From contig JAHCIE010000179.1 in assembly GCA_026129385.1 (NCBI GenBank), positions 1-6,796 on the forward strand: a stretch of 6,796 nucleotides of DNA, written 5' to 3'. Position numbers and translations under genes: made by a program. The notes beneath the pieces were generated by a model. It had not been told where the DNA came from and did no database searches. It saw nothing but the letters and a program-made list of their open reading frames with translations. Shown one piece after another: positions 5,649 through 6,796 of this stretch (position 1 is its first letter; each line of letters begins with the position of its first letter). This stretch comes from Anaerolineae bacterium. GTDB lineage: Bacteria; Chloroflexota; Anaerolineae; Epilineales; JAHCIE01.

Positions 5649-6065
5649 CTAGCCGATGCGTTCCTCGGCCTGCTCGGCGATGAGGCTCGCTATTAGCGCG
5701 GCCTGATTGACGGCCACATCCACACCCATGTCTGGCGTGAACAGCCAGGCATTCTTGGGGTTGTTGACGCGGGCGATGACGCGCGGGGCGTGATACTCTA
5801 GCCGGGCCAGGTTCGTCACCACCAGGTTCGTCTCGTCCGCCCCGGTGACGGCAGCGACGACGTGCGCCTGGCGCACCCCGGCTGCTTCGAGCGCGGCCGG
5901 GTCGGTCCCGCTGCCTACCACGACAGTCAGCCCCGTCAGGTCGTGGCGCAGGGTCGCCACCTGCTCCGCGCGATTCTCGATGACTGTGACGCTGTGGCCG
6001 TCGCGGACAAGCGTTTCGGCCAGCCCCTGGCCTACCTTCCCCCCGCCAACGATCAGCACGTTCAT
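5649..6065 (-). CDS. Short TrkA-type protein, RCK_N nucleotide-binding domain only
   Basis: This is a cytoplasmic NAD(H)-binding regulatory subunit of the RCK/TrkA_N family, 138 aa. The Rossmann motif GGGKVG (7-12) is followed by an acidic residue ending strand 2 (IEN, Glu30), the ribose-binding position for NAD(H). The family pattern continues with VGSGTDPAALEAAGV, ADETNLVVTNLAR and PRVIARVNNPKN. It stops after the RCK_N fold and has no RCK_C (TrkA_C) ligand-binding domain, unlike its 213-aa neighbour. ATG 6065 is chosen because GAGGAGG sits five bases upstream; the in-frame TTG at 6083 would overlap the previous gene. It begins 10 bp after the stop of the preceding RCK gene, so the two are probably co-translated and may form hetero-oligomeric rings gating or tuning a cation transporter. 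The partner is not certain. Confidence 0.85.
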   Translation of the reverse strand: MNVLIVGGGKVGQGLAETLVRDGHSVTVIENRAEQVATLRHDLTGLTVVVGSGTDPAALEAAGVRQAHVVAAVTGADETNLVVTNLARLEYHAPRVIARVNNPKNAWLFTPDMGVDVAVNQAALIASLIAEQAEERIG

Positions 6066-6075
6066 GGCTTCCTCC

Positions 6076-6717
6076 TCAGCCAAGCAGCGCGGCCAGGCGG
6101 TGGTTCTCGCCGCTCGCCGCCAGGTGGACCAGGTCGCCCGCCTGGAACACGGTCCCCAGGGTGGGCAGGAACGTCCGCCCCTGGCGGGTGATGGCGATGA
6201 CGTGGGCCTCGCCCGGCACCGTCAGGTCGTTGACCGTGCGGCCCACTAGCAGAGCCGGAACTTCCAGTTCCAGGACGTCGACCTCGCCGCTGCCCAGGCT
6301 GGCGATCACGTCCAGGTGGGAGAAGCTCAGCAACTCCATCATGCGCTGGATACCCCAGGCGGTGGTGGAGACGGTCTGCAAGCCCAGCTTGTGATAGATG
6401 GCGGCCTTGCGCGGATCGTACACCCGCGCCACGACGCGCGGGACGTGGAAGATGTGGCGAGCCAGGCGAGCCGTCACGATGTTCACATCGTCACTGGCGG
6501 TGACGGCGGCCAGGGCGTCGGCGCGCTCCACGCCCGCCTCTAGCAACACGTCGCGGTCGAAACCGACGCCGACGATGCGCTGGACCTTGAGGCTAGCGCC
6601 CAGTCGCTCGAAGGCCGTGGCGTCGGCATCGACGAGGGTAATCTGAAAGCCGCGGCGGGCCAGGGTTTCGGCCAGCCCTGACCCCATGCGCCCGCAGCCG
6701 ATAATGATGGCGCGCAT
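6076..6717 (-). CDS. TrkA-type RCK_N-RCK_C regulatory protein
   Basis: This is a cytoplasmic regulator of cation transport, 213 aa, similar in size to KtrA-type subunits. RCK_N (about 1-125) has GCGRMG (7-12), VDAD with Asp30 at the end of strand 2, TASDDVNIVTARLAR and PRVVARVYDPRKA. RCK_C (about 145-213) includes VLELEVPALLVGRTVNDL and FQAGDLVHLAASGE, the usual ending of TrkA_C domains. ATG 6717 has GGGAGGT five bases upstream; the earlier in-frame ATG at 6777 is rejected because it would run through the end of the preceding gene in another frame. Only one base separates the upstream TGA from this ATG, indicating translational coupling. KtrA/TrkA proteins usually regulate KtrB/TrkH potassium pores, but no pore gene is visible here. 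Confidence 0.88.
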   Translation of the reverse strand: MRAIIIGCGRMGSGLAETLARRGFQITLVDADATAFERLGASLKVQRIVGVGFDRDVLLEAGVERADALAAVTASDDVNIVTARLARHIFHVPRVVARVYDPRKAAIYHKLGLQTVSTTAWGIQRMMELLSFSHLDVIASLGSGEVDVLELEVPALLVGRTVNDLTVPGEAHVIAITRQGRTFLPTLGTVFQAGDLVHLAASGENHRLAALLG

Positions 6718-6718
6718 C

Positions 6719-6796
6719 TCATACCTCCCTGGCGGGCCGCCGGTCGCGGCGGCGCAGCCATGCCTTGCGAAGCTCATCGGCCACCAGCAGCAGTGG
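6719..6796 (-). CDS. C-terminal end of a probable cation-transporting P-type ATPase
   Basis: The last 25 codons of a gene run in from the right edge on the minus strand and end in TGA at 6721-6719. The peptide begins PLLLVADELRKAW and continues LRRRDRRPAREV. A hydrophobic helix end followed by (A/V)(D/E)E.RK and an Arg-rich tail resembles the extreme C-terminus of Ca2+/cation P-type ATPases (Cation_ATPase_C region). The sequence is short, so another membrane transporter is possible. The ribosome site of the next RCK gene lies inside these codons, so they form one operon. Confidence 0.5.
   Translation of the reverse strand, partial: PLLLVADELRKAWLRRRDRRPAREV

Noticed and set aside
6066..6083. 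TTG 6083 start for the short RCK protein
   Set aside because: It would overlap the previous gene. GAGGAGG is correctly spaced for ATG 6065, where the Rossmann fold begins.
6718..6777. ATG 6777 start for the longer RCK protein
   Set aside because: The extra 20 residues overlap, in another frame, the likely transporter C-terminus, and GGGAGGT fits ATG 6717.

Overview
The window is GC-rich DNA (about two thirds GC by eye) with short intergenic gaps and GTG/ATG starts behind GGAGG-type ribosome sites. A Thr-Pro-linked cohesin/dockerin secreted protein, a tandem FtsX permease with its ATPase, and RCK proteins behind a probable P-type ATPase together suggest a Chloroflexota-like (Anaerolineae-like) bacterium. 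That assignment is inference from gene content and style, not from a marker gene.

Layout. Positions 2-640 (+) carry the 3' part of a gene whose product ends in an NlpC/P60-like cysteine hydrolase domain after a Pro/Ala-rich linker. Positions 641-823 hold a near-consensus sigma70-type promoter (TTGACA, 17 bp, TATACT) with a perfect TTTAGGT-GA-ACCTAAA palindrome over the expected transcription start, then a structured leader. This drives a two-gene ABC transporter operon: a double-length FtsX/MacB-type permease (824-3064) and its ATPase (3096-3929). Next comes an AT-rich island (3941-4001) with a long inverted repeat, then an extended -10 promoter and a secreted cohesin-dockerin-cohesin protein (4078-5550). 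A 98-bp gap between convergent genes (5551-5648) contains two hairpins, one of which resembles a type I-E CRISPR repeat. On the minus strand, read right to left, are the last 25 codons of a probable cation P-type ATPase (6796-6719), a full-length RCK (TrkA-type) protein (6717-6076) and a short RCK_N-only protein (6065-5649). These three are packed tightly as one operon.

How the genes may work together. The permease and ATPase should form one ABC complex of the mechanotransmission/exporter class, and the operator suggests control by a metal-responsive DtxR/MntR-like repressor. The minus-strand operon looks like cation homeostasis: a transporter followed by two nucleotide-binding regulators. 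The cohesin/dockerin protein appears to be a separate, independently promoted cell-surface or extracellular scaffold protein. I see no obviously new multi-gene system. The points most worth a second look are the palindromic operator on the ABC operon, the domain order of the cohesin/dockerin protein, the AT-rich inverted repeat and the solitary CRISPR-repeat-like hairpin.
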